Positions 23,942 through 32,379 of a stretch of DNA of 34,022 nucleotides are shown in pieces (the stretch's first letter is position 1; every line of letters starts with the position of its first letter). The notes below the pieces were generated by a model that made no database searches, was not told the DNA's origin, and was given only the letters and a program-made list of their open reading frames with translations. The stretch is from Candidatus Bathyarchaeota archaeon (GTDB lineage: Archaea; Thermoproteota; Bathyarchaeia; RBG-16-48-13; GCA-020355125): positions 1-34,022 of the forward strand of contig JAOZHB010000039.1 in NCBI GenBank assembly GCA_026015035.1, read 5' to 3'. A program made the translations under genes and the position numbers.

Positions 23942-25387
23942 CTATATGTTTAAACCGATGTCTCGAAGGTAGTTCCTGGCCTTTCGCTCACCCTTGATGT
24001 ATTCTTCAGTTGGAGTCTGCATGTACCAGTCATACGCTTTCAACCCCGCTGCTAAAAATTCAGTCGGGTGTTCCCCGTAGATGTGCATTCGTTGATCTTG
24101 ACGGACAGGTTGAAGGGGGTGATCCACGAGCCTTTCCTTACTAACTCTTTCGGAGAGTTCGACGAAGTCCTCCAGCCTGAGATTGGATTTAAGAGTGGCA
24201 TCAGACGTCTCGATCACCCAATTCGTATGGGTGGGGGGGTTCGTCGCTCCAACCCTGAAGTTAAGTCCAAGTAGAGTACTCCTTATAGACGACAGGGCTA
24301 CCCGCAACAGGTAGGGCTCCGACGTCATGTCGTAATAAATCCGGTTCCATCCCCATATCCCTGTATAGTAAATTTGATTCGTGTTCTTGCGAAGTGCCTT
24401 CTGGACGGCGAAGGACCGCCACTGCATCCCCTCAACATCACGTGAAGGCCCCTGAGGATGAACGACTTCTGCCTTTCTTGGCAGGAAATCACCTCCTGCG
24501 GAGGCTCCTCCTATCCCGATGATGGTGTCGCGATACACCAGCCAGTTGGCCAAACACCCCACCGTCGACTCGATCATACGGCCCTCCACACTCCCGCCCC
24601 AGGGGCCAGCCCCCGATCCCCCGCTTAACCCGAAACACCCTAACTCGTGATAGATTTGGGCCGCACCGATGAGTTCTTCCTCCACCATGAGGTCGGGTAG
24701 AATCGTGAAGAAGCCGCCGTCACTCGTCCGCAGCCCCCGCTCGGTATCCAATGGCGCCAGCATCGAGAACGCGTCCGTCAACACCGGATAATAGGCGATT
24801 GCTAACCCACTACGACCCGCCATCGCCAAGCCCTCCCGCACCTTCGCAACCGCCCGCCGCGCCGCGTACGCCCGCGAGGCCATCGTGTGGACCTCCCATC
24901 CATCGATCCGCGCATACATGAAGCCTTCAATCAGATCCACGCGCTCATGTCGCACCAGCTCCCGCACAATGATGGGCAGCGGGATCAGCGCGTCCGACCA
25001 GGGGCCGTGACCCGTCACATTGATGCCCGGGGGCCTGCGGTCCCCGATGTCCTGCGTCCGCCACACGCGTTGGTCGCGGCCCCTGCCAATCTTGATCTCG
25101 GACGGGTTTTCTCTCAACGCGTCTCGCACTTCGTCTTCGGTGAACGTGATCGTCCGGTGGGTGTGGGTGCAGTACACGCCCAGTTCGCCGAGGAGGTCAA
25201 CCGCGGCTTGAAACAACGCGTCAGTATACGCGTCCTCCACCTCGTAGAACCGTTCGGGGCCTTCCTGTTGCAAGTCATGTCTCGCGATGAGTTCTTGCAG
25301 CTTTTTGAAGAGGGCGAGTCCCCACTCCTTGTCACTCAGTTTGCGTCCTGTACGCGCCCGTTCCGCAACCTCTAACAGACTGATCAT
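23942..25387 (-). CDS. MtmB-family (monomethylamine methyltransferase) homologue without pyrrolysine
   Basis: 481 aa from ATG 25387 (GAGGTGA 8 nt upstream); GTG 25399 adds four residues. Compared with my recollection of Methanosarcina MtmB, matches include GVYCTHTHRTITFTEDEV near the N-terminus, AMAGR, and the C-terminal TPTEEYIKGERKARNYLRDIG. MtmB carries pyrrolysine at residue 202, read through UAG. Here the aligned site in AGRSGLAIAYYP is Ala202 (GTG numbering; 198 from ATG), and no in-frame TAG occurs. It is therefore a TIM-barrel methyltransferase of altered chemistry or substrate, as MtgB is to MttB. No corrinoid protein or RamA gene is nearby. The 5' half is much more GC-rich than the 3' half. 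Confidence 0.8.
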   Translation of the reverse strand: MISLLEVAERARTGRKLSDKEWGLALFKKLQELIARHDLQQEGPERFYEVEDAYTDALFQAAVDLLGELGVYCTHTHRTITFTEDEVRDALRENPSEIKIGRGRDQRVWRTQDIGDRRPPGINVTGHGPWSDALIPLPIIVRELVRHERVDLIEGFMYARIDGWEVHTMASRAYAARRAVAKVREGLAMAGRSGLAIAYYPVLTDAFSMLAPLDTERGLRTSDGGFFTILPDLMVEEELIGAAQIYHELGCFGLSGGSGAGPWGGSVEGRMIESTVGCLANWLVYRDTIIGIGGASAGGDFLPRKAEVVHPQGPSRDVEGMQWRSFAVQKALRKNTNQIYYTGIWGWNRIYYDMTSEPYLLRVALSSIRSTLLGLNFRVGATNPPTHTNWVIETSDATLKSNLRLEDFVELSERVSKERLVDHPLQPVRQDQRMHIYGEHPTEFLAAGLKAYDWYMQTPTEEYIKGERKARNYLRDIGLNI

Positions 25388-25544
25388 CTTTCTTCTCACC
25401 TCAAACCATTAAGATGGGTCATTTAATGCGTTTCTAGAGTATCTATTCACTATTTTTATTTAAAACATACCCTCGAGGCCATATTTCCATGCGATGGTCA
25501 ACATAACGACGATTTATCCAGACTGTGAAACAGTTTGTAAGTAG

Positions 25545-26801
25545 TTAGCTATCCAAGGAGGTGTTTCTTGTTGGGGGCTTGACTGGAAGAATTGTTGCAG
25601 CGGAAACGCACATACTGATCCCCAGAAAGATGAGAGTGGCGGAATAGTTACCTGTTAACTCGGTTAGGTATCCCCCAATCAGTGGGAGTAATCCGCCGCC
25701 AACCGCACCTGTGAAGAAGATGACTCCAAAGAGAGACGGCCCATACTTGGACCCAAAGTAGTCCGCTACGATCGCGGCGTACTGTTCTGGGAGACCCCCA
25801 TAAGTCACACCGTAAAGGGTTGCCCACGCGTACAAGAGGGTGATGTTGGGCGGGATCATGGTTGATGCGAAGATCGAGACTGCAATTCCCGTGGCGCACA
25901 CAAGTATTGTATGCTTTCTGCCAATCATGTCAGATACAATGCCGAAGATAAAGCTTCCAACCGCACTCATGACCCCTATTATGCCAAATGCGGATGATGC
26001 AAGTAACGGGTCGATCCCCAACCTAATGATATGTGGAACCACAAACGTGAGTAACGATATAATGCTGCCTACCGTAAAGAAGTAGGATACATTGATCAGC
26101 TTGTAAACGTCGGTCGCTACCGCCTCTCGCACCGTCCAATCATTCTTCGTTTCCAGTGCGATCTGACCTTGCAATGGCTTGCCACCATCCACCTCTAATC
26201 CGATCGACTGGGGGCTGTCACGGAATATTAGGTACCCTAGAAAGCACACAACCACTATGACCAGGGCTCCCAAAACGACGTATGTCAAACGCCAACCATA
26301 GGTGACTATCAACCAAGCAGCAAAAGGCACTAGAATCGCCTGTCCTAAGCTGATCCCGATGCTCGACCAGCCAATAGCCTTTCCTCTGTCCTTCAGGAAG
26401 AACTTCGCGAGAATCATGTTTGGAAGTATGTAAAGGATTGATGCTCCTGTGGCGGCTATCACGCCCCAAGTAACGTACAATTGCCACAATTCATTTACTA
26501 AGGATGAGAGGACGCCGCCAGAGCCCAGGAGGAGTCCACCTACGAGTATGGATTTCCTTCCACCAATCTTGTCCAATAATCTGCCGACGAACACCCCCGA
26601 TACGCCATAAACCCAAAAGAATATCGTGACCACGCCAGCAGTCATTGCTTCCGTCCAACCGAATTGGGCTTGGAGGGGTACGAAGAATACACCCATTGAG
26701 TATCTTAAACCATACATGAACAAGTAGGTTAGAACACTCATGATGAAGATTATCCACCCGTAATAGATGGGGAGCCTTCGGTAGATAGTATCTCGGGGCA
26801 T
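25545..26801 (-). CDS. MFS transporter, monocarboxylate/oxalate-formate antiporter-like
   Basis: 418 aa from ATG 26801 (GGGAGATGAG just upstream); the frame extends to 26846. It has twelve predicted helices. The N-terminal GWIIFIMSVLTYLFMYGLRYS and GVFFVPLQAQFGW segments, then GRLLDKIGGRK in the first cytoplasmic loop, are typical of the oxalate:formate antiporter/monocarboxylate branch, often carriers of organic anions. The middle loop is hydrophilic (about residues 200-225). It lies upstream of the MtmB-like gene on the same strand (146-bp gap), making joint function possible. Confidence 0.82.
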   Translation of the reverse strand: MPRDTIYRRLPIYYGWIIFIMSVLTYLFMYGLRYSMGVFFVPLQAQFGWTEAMTAGVVTIFFWVYGVSGVFVGRLLDKIGGRKSILVGGLLLGSGGVLSSLVNELWQLYVTWGVIAATGASILYILPNMILAKFFLKDRGKAIGWSSIGISLGQAILVPFAAWLIVTYGWRLTYVVLGALVIVVVCFLGYLIFRDSPQSIGLEVDGGKPLQGQIALETKNDWTVREAVATDVYKLINVSYFFTVGSIISLLTFVVPHIIRLGIDPLLASSAFGIIGVMSAVGSFIFGIVSDMIGRKHTILVCATGIAVSIFASTMIPPNITLLYAWATLYGVTYGGLPEQYAAIVADYFGSKYGPSLFGVIFFTGAVGGGLLPLIGGYLTELTGNYSATLIFLGISMCVSAATILPVKPPTRNTSLDS

Positions 26802-26896
26802 CTCATCTCCCGCTTTATCAGCCTTAATACTGCATCCAAAACTCAAACATGGGGGTTTCTAATAACTTTTAGCTAGTTACGCTAGATGGGGAAATA

Positions 26897-26904
26897 GCGC
26901 GCGC
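26897..26904. repeat. (GC)4 tract
   Basis: GCGCGCGC in the 280-bp gap 26802-27080. A micro-ORF on the minus strand (MGFTSKMNELINGA then RYFPI) runs across it and stops, as at other tracts here. Confidence 0.6.
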
Positions 26905-26946
26905 CATTTATGAGCTCGTTCATCTTGGAGGTGAATCCCATATAGT

Positions 26947-27075
26947 CTAATCTTCCATCCCTGAGAACAACTCTAACATGTTTTCTAGATAGATTCCAGT
27001 AGCTTGGAATCGTCGAGACGCGTTCTTGTAGAATCGTCGGGTTTCAGCATCGGATAGGGTTGAGCGGTCGATCAA
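26947..27075 (-). CDS. possible 42-aa protein or frameshifted extension of the upstream gene
   Basis: From TTG 27075 the frame reads IDRSTLSDAETRRFYKNAS and RRFQATGIYLENMLELFSG before TAG at 26947, a coherent basic-then-acidic helical peptide. The frame is open further upstream through the end of the 27081 gene, in a different phase. It is either a separate small gene or the rest of that gene after a frameshift. No convincing ribosome site is seen. Confidence 0.35.
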   Translation of the reverse strand: MIDRSTLSDAETRRFYKNASRRFQATGIYLENMLELFSGMED

Positions 27076-27080
27076 GGTGT

Positions 27081-27374
27081 TTACGTCTCTTTGAGCTCGC
27101 GAGTAAGGGAGGCTTGATCCTGTAACTTCTGTAACTCCCCACTCAACTGGTCCAACTCGGCCATAGTATGCACGTTAGCCAACAGGTTCATCGCGTCTAA
27201 GGGTGTGGAAATGTTGCTCATCATCATGGAGGGTGCTTCTTTACTCCACTCCTTAATCAGTGCGTCGAACGTCTTCTGCAGTCGGGGATCTCTGAGTTTT
27301 GGTCGAAACCGCTTGTACAACCGTTCAATCTCCGCCAACAACAACCGCCGAAAACTCGGTGTAAGTCTCCCCAT
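27081..27374 (-). CDS. small archaeal protein with MGRxTPSFR-type N-terminus
   Basis: 97 aa from ATG 27374, preferred over ATG 27401 because MGRLTPSFRRLLLAEIERL resembles the N-terminus of small archaeal DUF proteins (I recall MGRT-PTYR starts). The first half is basic and helical, the second acidic (AELDQLSGELQKLQDQ). It is predicted all-alpha and soluble. The adjacent overlapping frame (26947) may be part of it. The gap 27402-27635 shows no gene. Confidence 0.5.
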   Translation of the reverse strand: MGRLTPSFRRLLLAEIERLYKRFRPKLRDPRLQKTFDALIKEWSKEAPSMMMSNISTPLDAMNLLANVHTMAELDQLSGELQKLQDQASLTRELKET

Positions 27375-27635
27375 CCTGACCGTCAACCCCAAACAACCCA
27401 CCCATTCACAGCCTATTAAACAACCATTTAGGGAAAGGGGGAGGGGCCTATCGATAACTAGCTTTCTTTTCTATATTCACCGTTAGGGTAGTTACTGCAT
27501 CCATAGAACTCTCCATGTCTGCTTTTTAGCGGGTGTGTTTAATAGCAGTATTATCTTACTATTACTATCTATCTTGTTTATACGCACGCGTGTTCCTGAG
27601 CCCGCTTTCACCGGGTAACTATATTTCTTAGCATA

Positions 27636-28061
27636 TCAAGGTCGTTCTGATGAACCTAAGCCATTGGCCCGGGTATTAGTCAGAAACGATGAACGGAACT
27701 GCACGCCCCAGCGGCCCTTTAGCCTGGTGAAAATCCAGAGGGTGTCAAACCCATTATACTCAGTACCATCCTCGTGCTGCCTCGACTGACGTATCGCCAG
27801 GTGTACCTTGTCGACACCGACCTGTACGGGATTAATCGACAGGCTGGCGGTGTGATGCCATCCTTCTTCGTCAAGCCGTCGGGTCACCTCTTCCTGAGCG
27901 GCTCGGAAATCGTCGGTAGTTTCCCACCATTGAAACCTGTTCTGTGCCAGTCGTAGATGTGGAAAATGCATCTCGACGAGTTGTGCCTCGGTATCACGAG
28001 CGTTGAAGGCGACACTCCAACGGCGAAATGAGGCCATTGCTTCCTTGGCTGAATCCTTCAT
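27636..28061 (-). CDS. SnoaL/NTF2-like protein (DUF4440 type)
   Basis: 141 aa from ATG 28061, with GGAGGT 4 nt upstream; the longer reading starts at TTG 28076. The N-terminal ASFRRWSVAFNARDTEAQ helix, then VEMHFPHLRL and a beta-rich second half with FDTLWIFTRLKGRWGVQFRS, is the cone-like NTF2 fold used by SnoaL cyclases, ketosteroid isomerases and many uncharacterised proteins. FNARDTEA is the typical family start. Function unknown. Confidence 0.65.
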   Translation of the reverse strand: MKDSAKEAMASFRRWSVAFNARDTEAQLVEMHFPHLRLAQNRFQWWETTDDFRAAQEEVTRRLDEEGWHHTASLSINPVQVGVDKVHLAIRQSRQHEDGTEYNGFDTLWIFTRLKGRWGVQFRSSFLTNTRANGLGSSERP

Positions 28062-28104
28062 AGGTACCTCCATCAACTATTAACCGGCTCCTTTTTAATG
28101 ATAA

Positions 28105-28282
28105 CGCGCATGCTACCATATCTCTCTATTAGTAAAGGATAGAATTACGTGCGCACTTTTATATTTACAGCGCGCGCTAGGCGATAATGAACCGCTAAAA
28201 CAAGTATTAGTTAATCATGTTTAACGTGAAGTGAAGTTAGCTAACGTATTAGTGAAATACGAGCACTCTAGCATTAGCGCGC
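28105..28282. repeat. dense cluster of perfect palindromes upstream of the glycyl radical gene
   Basis: Within 180 bp: GCGCATGC (28106-28113), GTGCGCAC (28149-28156), GCGCGCGC (28170-28177), GTTAGCTAAC (about 28238-28247) and TAGCGCGCTA (28275-28284). All are short, self-complementary and mostly alternating purine/pyrimidine. The gap 28062-28431 has no gene. Confidence 0.65.
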
Positions 28283-28284
28283 TA

Positions 28285-28313
28285 CTGGCTGTCGATAAAT
28301 ATCGGCTAGCCAG
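28285..28313. other. hairpin-forming inverted repeat before the glycyl radical promoter
   Basis: CTGGCT (28285-28290) pairs with AGCCAG (28308-28313), and inside it CGATA pairs with TATCG, separated by a small internal loop. It lies about 9 bp upstream of the TATA box, a position suited to a regulator site. Confidence 0.45.
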
Positions 28314-28321
28314 CTAAAGAC

Positions 28322-28330
28322 TTTTTATAT
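28322..28330 (+). promoter_or_regulatory. TATA box of the glycyl radical enzyme gene
   Basis: TTTTTATAT; predicted start near 28353, leaving a leader of about 79 nt before ATG 28432. Confidence 0.5.
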
Positions 28331-28431
28331 CGTAAAGATATCTAATTCATAAATGTTGATATTGACGAAGACTTGATTGATTTATGTGAATAACTAACTT
28401 TTTATTCGGGAATAAAGGCTGGAGAGCTAAA

Positions 28432-30834
28432 ATGGAGATCAAGATAGTTGAGCAGTTGCCCGTAAACGTCCTTAAGGATCTGCGACTGCGTTCTCGAAGC
28501 GGACGAGTTGAACGGCTTTATGCCGTACTCCAAGAGCGTATGACTAGGACACAGAAGAGCTGGGGCAGCAACCTCACGGTACTCGAAGACCCGTCTACGG
28601 CTCAACTGCCCTTTGTGCTTCGCCGCGCTAAAGCGTTCGAGAAGGTTCTTTTAGAGATGCCTATCGACATCGAAGAAGACGACCTCATTGTCGGAAATAC
28701 TGTGGAGGACGGAGTTATCATCCGTGTCGGTCGGCCTAAGTACGCAACGGAAGAAGAGCGAGAAGCTTACGAAAGTTCCCTCACCGGTACTCAACGGAGT
28801 CAGTTAGAGACGGGTTTAGCCCACAAGACGCCGTACTACTCGGATGTTCTAGAGAAGGGGCTTTTGGGCGTCATCGCTCAAATTGACGCTAAGATCGTCG
28901 AGATCGCCAGTCGCCAGTCATCCGAAGAGCGAGATGCAAAGGTGGCCCTATTCCAGGCGATGCGCCTTGAATGCCAGGCGGTTATCGCGATGGCTAACCG
29001 GTATGGCGATTTAGCCCAAACGCTTTCAATCAGGGCCAGCAGCCCTCAGCGGCGTGACGAGCTTCTTAAGATAGCCGAGGTCTGTCGTCGCGTGCCCGAG
29101 TTCCCCGCTTCGACGTTCCACGAGGCAGTGCAGTCCTTCTGGTTCATCCATCATGCTTTCCGCGCCTCAGGAACCGGAATTTCCTTGGGCCGCATCGACC
29201 AATTCCTCTATCCCCATTTAAAGAGGGAGTTAGATGAAGGAGAGATCACCTTGGAGGAGGCGCAAGAGGCTATCGACTGCCTTTGGCTTCGCTTCAACGA
29301 CCGCGCCCAGATATGCCGGGAATACTTTTTCTCGGATACTGCTGAAAACCTGCGTAAGAAGCTCGTGCCATCGGGTACAGGGGGAGATCTGGAGACGCCT
29401 GGCCACCGCACTCGTCCCTTTTCCGAAGCTGACCGCGCATCAAACCACATGGGGCAGAACCTCCTTCTCAGCGGCATTCGACCCGACGGATCCGATGGGA
29501 CAAACGAACTCACCTATGTCTGTCTCAATGCCTTGGAGAAGTTCGCCTTAACTCAACCGGTTGTTTCCGTGCGTCTCCACAAAACGTCACCCCACGACTT
29601 GATAATTCGAGTGGCGGAAGTCCTCAAGAAAGGGGGAGGTCAGCCCTTCATCGACAACGATGACGTTCTCATTCAAGGCTACTTTGATCTGGGGGTGCCC
29701 CTTGAAGACGCCCGCGACTACGCAAACTCCAACTGCTGGGAGACCATGATCCAGGGCAAGTCCGACCAGGAGCTGATTCGGGGCATAAATTTCCTCTTGT
29801 GGCTTGAACTAGCCCTGAATAGAGGGGTCTCACGAGTTAACGGCAGCCAAGTAGGCTTGGACACTGGAGACCCCCAGAAATTCGAGGCTTTCCAGGGATT
29901 GATGGACGCTTGGAAGGCCCAGACGGACTACCAGCTCCAGCAAGCCATCGATTACATTGGAGGGGGCGTCGTGAACGGAACGCTTGAGCACAGCGGCCAC
30001 GGCAAATACTGTTATAACCCGTTGCTCTCAGCCCTCACTCGCGACTGCATCGAAAACGAGAAGGATTTGATCCGGGGAGGCGCCCGCTACACGATCTGGC
30101 ACGTAATGGGAGAGGCCCTTGCAAACTCCATCGACGCCATGGCGGCCGTCAAGAAGATGGTGTTCGAGGACAAGACGGTGACAATGGAGGAGCTGCTGAC
30201 CGCGCTCGAAGCTGACTGGGAGGGCTTCGAAAACCTCCGCCGACGAATAGTATCCAAGATACCCAAGTTCGCCAACGACGATGACTACGCTGACGACATC
30301 GGACGGGAGATGATGGACTACTTCTTGGACAGAAGTCGGTTCCACGCAAAGAGGTATCCGACGATCATCTTCCCATGCTCCGTAGGCACATTCTCCTGGT
30401 ACTTCCAGATTGGGATGGAGGTGGGGGCGACGCCGGACGGACGTCACTCTCGCAAGGCCGTGGCAGCCAATTTATCTCCAGTGGTTGGAGCAGCCGGTTC
30501 GGGGCCTACGGCGGCGATACATTCCTACGTGAAGATGCGCGTTGGAGACTTGGCTGCGGGGGCGCCGATAGACTTACGCTTCTCCAAGGGTAGCCTGAAG
30601 GGCGAAGCAGGCACACAGCGGCTGGCAGGCTTCATCAAGGCGTTCATCGCGTTAGGGGGAAATATGTTAACGCTGTCGTTGACCGATGTCGAGGAATTGA
30701 AGCGGGCGATGAAGGAACCGGAGAAGTACAGGCATCTACGGGTTCGGGTGGGAGGGTGGACAGCGTATTGGGTAACGCTGAACGAAGAGTATCAACGCCT
30801 CCATATTCAAAGGGTTGAGCATGGGTTGGTTTGA
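28432..30834 (+). CDS. glycyl radical enzyme (pyruvate formate-lyase superfamily), unassigned substrate
   Basis: 800 aa, full length, with GGAGAG 5 nt before ATG 28432. The catalytic Cys is C435 in ANSNCWETMI, with the usual Glu two residues on (E437). The glycyl radical site is G775 in RVGGWTAYW near the C-terminus. The family makes a thiyl radical for C-C, C-N, C-O or C-S cleavage, including PFL, glycerol or diol dehydratases, choline TMA-lyase and decarboxylases. Cys-Trp-Glu, where choline TMA-lyase and glycerol dehydratase have Cys-Val-Glu, and GGW at the radical site set it apart from the enzymes whose motifs I remember, so the substrate is open. The required radical-SAM activase is not in the window. 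Confidence 0.88.
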   Translation: MEIKIVEQLPVNVLKDLRLRSRSGRVERLYAVLQERMTRTQKSWGSNLTVLEDPSTAQLPFVLRRAKAFEKVLLEMPIDIEEDDLIVGNTVEDGVIIRVGRPKYATEEEREAYESSLTGTQRSQLETGLAHKTPYYSDVLEKGLLGVIAQIDAKIVEIASRQSSEERDAKVALFQAMRLECQAVIAMANRYGDLAQTLSIRASSPQRRDELLKIAEVCRRVPEFPASTFHEAVQSFWFIHHAFRASGTGISLGRIDQFLYPHLKRELDEGEITLEEAQEAIDCLWLRFNDRAQICREYFFSDTAENLRKKLVPSGTGGDLETPGHRTRPFSEADRASNHMGQNLLLSGIRPDGSDGTNELTYVCLNALEKFALTQPVVSVRLHKTSPHDLIIRVAEVLKKGGGQPFIDNDDVLIQGYFDLGVPLEDARDYANSNCWETMIQGKSDQELIRGINFLLWLELALNRGVSRVNGSQVGLDTGDPQKFEAFQGLMDAWKAQTDYQLQQAIDYIGGGVVNGTLEHSGHGKYCYNPLLSALTRDCIENEKDLIRGGARYTIWHVMGEALANSIDAMAAVKKMVFEDKTVTMEELLTALEADWEGFENLRRRIVSKIPKFANDDDYADDIGREMMDYFLDRSRFHAKRYPTIIFPCSVGTFSWYFQIGMEVGATPDGRHSRKAVAANLSPVVGAAGSGPTAAIHSYVKMRVGDLAAGAPIDLRFSKGSLKGEAGTQRLAGFIKAFIALGGNMLTLSLTDVEELKRAMKEPEKYRHLRVRVGGWTAYWVTLNEEYQRLHIQRVEHGLV

Positions 30835-30992
30835 CGGGTCCGTGAACCCAACCCAACGTTTTTTCCGAAGCATTGTGGCGTAGTCCCTTAGCGAGCTGTT
30901 AAATCTAAACCAAACAGCACGATGTAAAGCCAGTTGAGGGATCTTAGGGAGACTTATACGCATGTGATCCGTAGCAATATGCCTTCAGCAAA

Positions 30993-32153
30993 CTAACGAT
31001 CACTCTTTTTTTTCAAATGATTTCTTATGCGTGTTAAAGGCAGGAAACTAATAAGCGATGTTATGCTCAACATTGTGAAGGACGGGGTGAAGCCATAGGT
31101 ATCAATCATGGTGCCCAGTAGGGGTGGGATGACAGCGCCTACTATGAAACTGGTGCTAAGATTGATACCGATCATTGTTCTGAGGAACTCTTCTGGCGTT
31201 ATATCTGAGAGATAGGCGTCGGTGGTAGCTAGTAAGCCAAAGGTCGAGAAGCCAGACAACGTGCAGGCAAGATAGAGAGGCACCCCCTGCGTCACTGTTA
31301 TCAAGAAGAGAGAAAATGCGTTGAGCGTTATTAGCGTGAAGACCGTTTTTTTCCTTCCGAAGAGGTCGGATAATCGACCGCATATGGGTCCACTGAAGAT
31401 CCCCGCTATTTGAAGGGTGGAGAAGAGAAGAATTGCCTCACTATAGGTCACCCCCTTACCCTCAGTGAAGTATTGCGTTCCAAAGGCGTTCAAACCTCTA
31501 TATCCTACTATGAAGATGGAACTCGTCAATATCAGAAGAAGCGCTGGCCCATATGTCTTCGTCACTCTCTCTTTTGGAGGTGTTAACACGGGTTTTGAGT
31601 CATTCAGATAGAACCAGAGGAGGGGCGTCAGCAGAAATCCCAGAAAGGACAGGGCTAAAAAGGCGGATTTCCAGCCATATGATAAGACGATGGCACCAAT
31701 TACCAATGGGGAGATAAAGGAGCCTATGGCGCCTCCCGCCTGGTGATACCCCATGACCTGGCCTCTCTTTTCTGCGTAAGTATCAGCCAGAAACGATATT
31801 CCTAAAGGATGATAGGTACTCCCTCCAACCCCAGCCAGAAACAGCAATAAAGCAAAAACCCAAATATTAAAGGAATACGTAAAGACCAAGCCTATCAACA
31901 TGAGGACCAAGGAATTGAAAATCAATCCTAGACTCATCAACAATTTCCGGCCGAAGCGGTTAGAAAGATTACCAAAAGGTGCTTGGAATAAGGCATAGGA
32001 GAAACTGAAGCAGGCTACAAGTACTCCAACCGAAAAGTGAGACAGATCATATTCAATTGTTATTTTAGGAATTGCCACTGGAAGAAGTAACTGATAGACA
32101 TGATTTAAAGCGTGTGTCATACAGATAAGGATTAAAGACGAACTCTTAGCCAT
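30993..32153 (-). CDS. MFS transporter
   Basis: 386 aa from ATG 32153, twelve predicted helices. The first half has FGNLSNRFGRKLLM and the second GRLSDLFGRKKTVF, both standard MFS loop motifs (G-x-x-x-D/N-R-x-G-R-K). No substrate-specific signature. It converges with the glycyl radical gene across 158 bp with no gene (30835-30992); transport of that enzyme's substrate or product is a reasonable guess only. Confidence 0.82.
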   Translation of the reverse strand: MAKSSSLILICMTHALNHVYQLLLPVAIPKITIEYDLSHFSVGVLVACFSFSYALFQAPFGNLSNRFGRKLLMSLGLIFNSLVLMLIGLVFTYSFNIWVFALLLFLAGVGGSTYHPLGISFLADTYAEKRGQVMGYHQAGGAIGSFISPLVIGAIVLSYGWKSAFLALSFLGFLLTPLLWFYLNDSKPVLTPPKERVTKTYGPALLLILTSSIFIVGYRGLNAFGTQYFTEGKGVTYSEAILLFSTLQIAGIFSGPICGRLSDLFGRKKTVFTLITLNAFSLFLITVTQGVPLYLACTLSGFSTFGLLATTDAYLSDITPEEFLRTMIGINLSTSFIVGAVIPPLLGTMIDTYGFTPSFTMLSITSLISFLPLTRIRNHLKKKSDR

Positions 32154-32379
32154 ATCAAAGTCTTCTTAATGGGAGATGTGTAATGACAGTGCTTTTGTAT
32201 TTGCTTGTCCTATATAACCTTTAATTGGTCGTACCTTGGGTAAAATCAGCCATCGTCGTCTAGTCTACGATACACAATAACAGTTCTTATATCGTGGGAT
32301 TACCAAGCTCTTCTCAACTTATCCTCATGACTCCATGTAGCTAGCTGTTTTGAATTTACAAATGTCTAACAGAAAATGC

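Noticed and set aside
24887-25375. 162-codon plus-strand frame opposite the MtmB-like gene
   Set aside because: Arises from the high GC of that region; the minus strand carries the MtmB motifs.
23942-25387. In-frame TAG read as pyrrolysine in the MtmB-like gene
   Set aside because: No in-frame TAG exists inside the frame; TAG is also the normal stop of many genes in this window.
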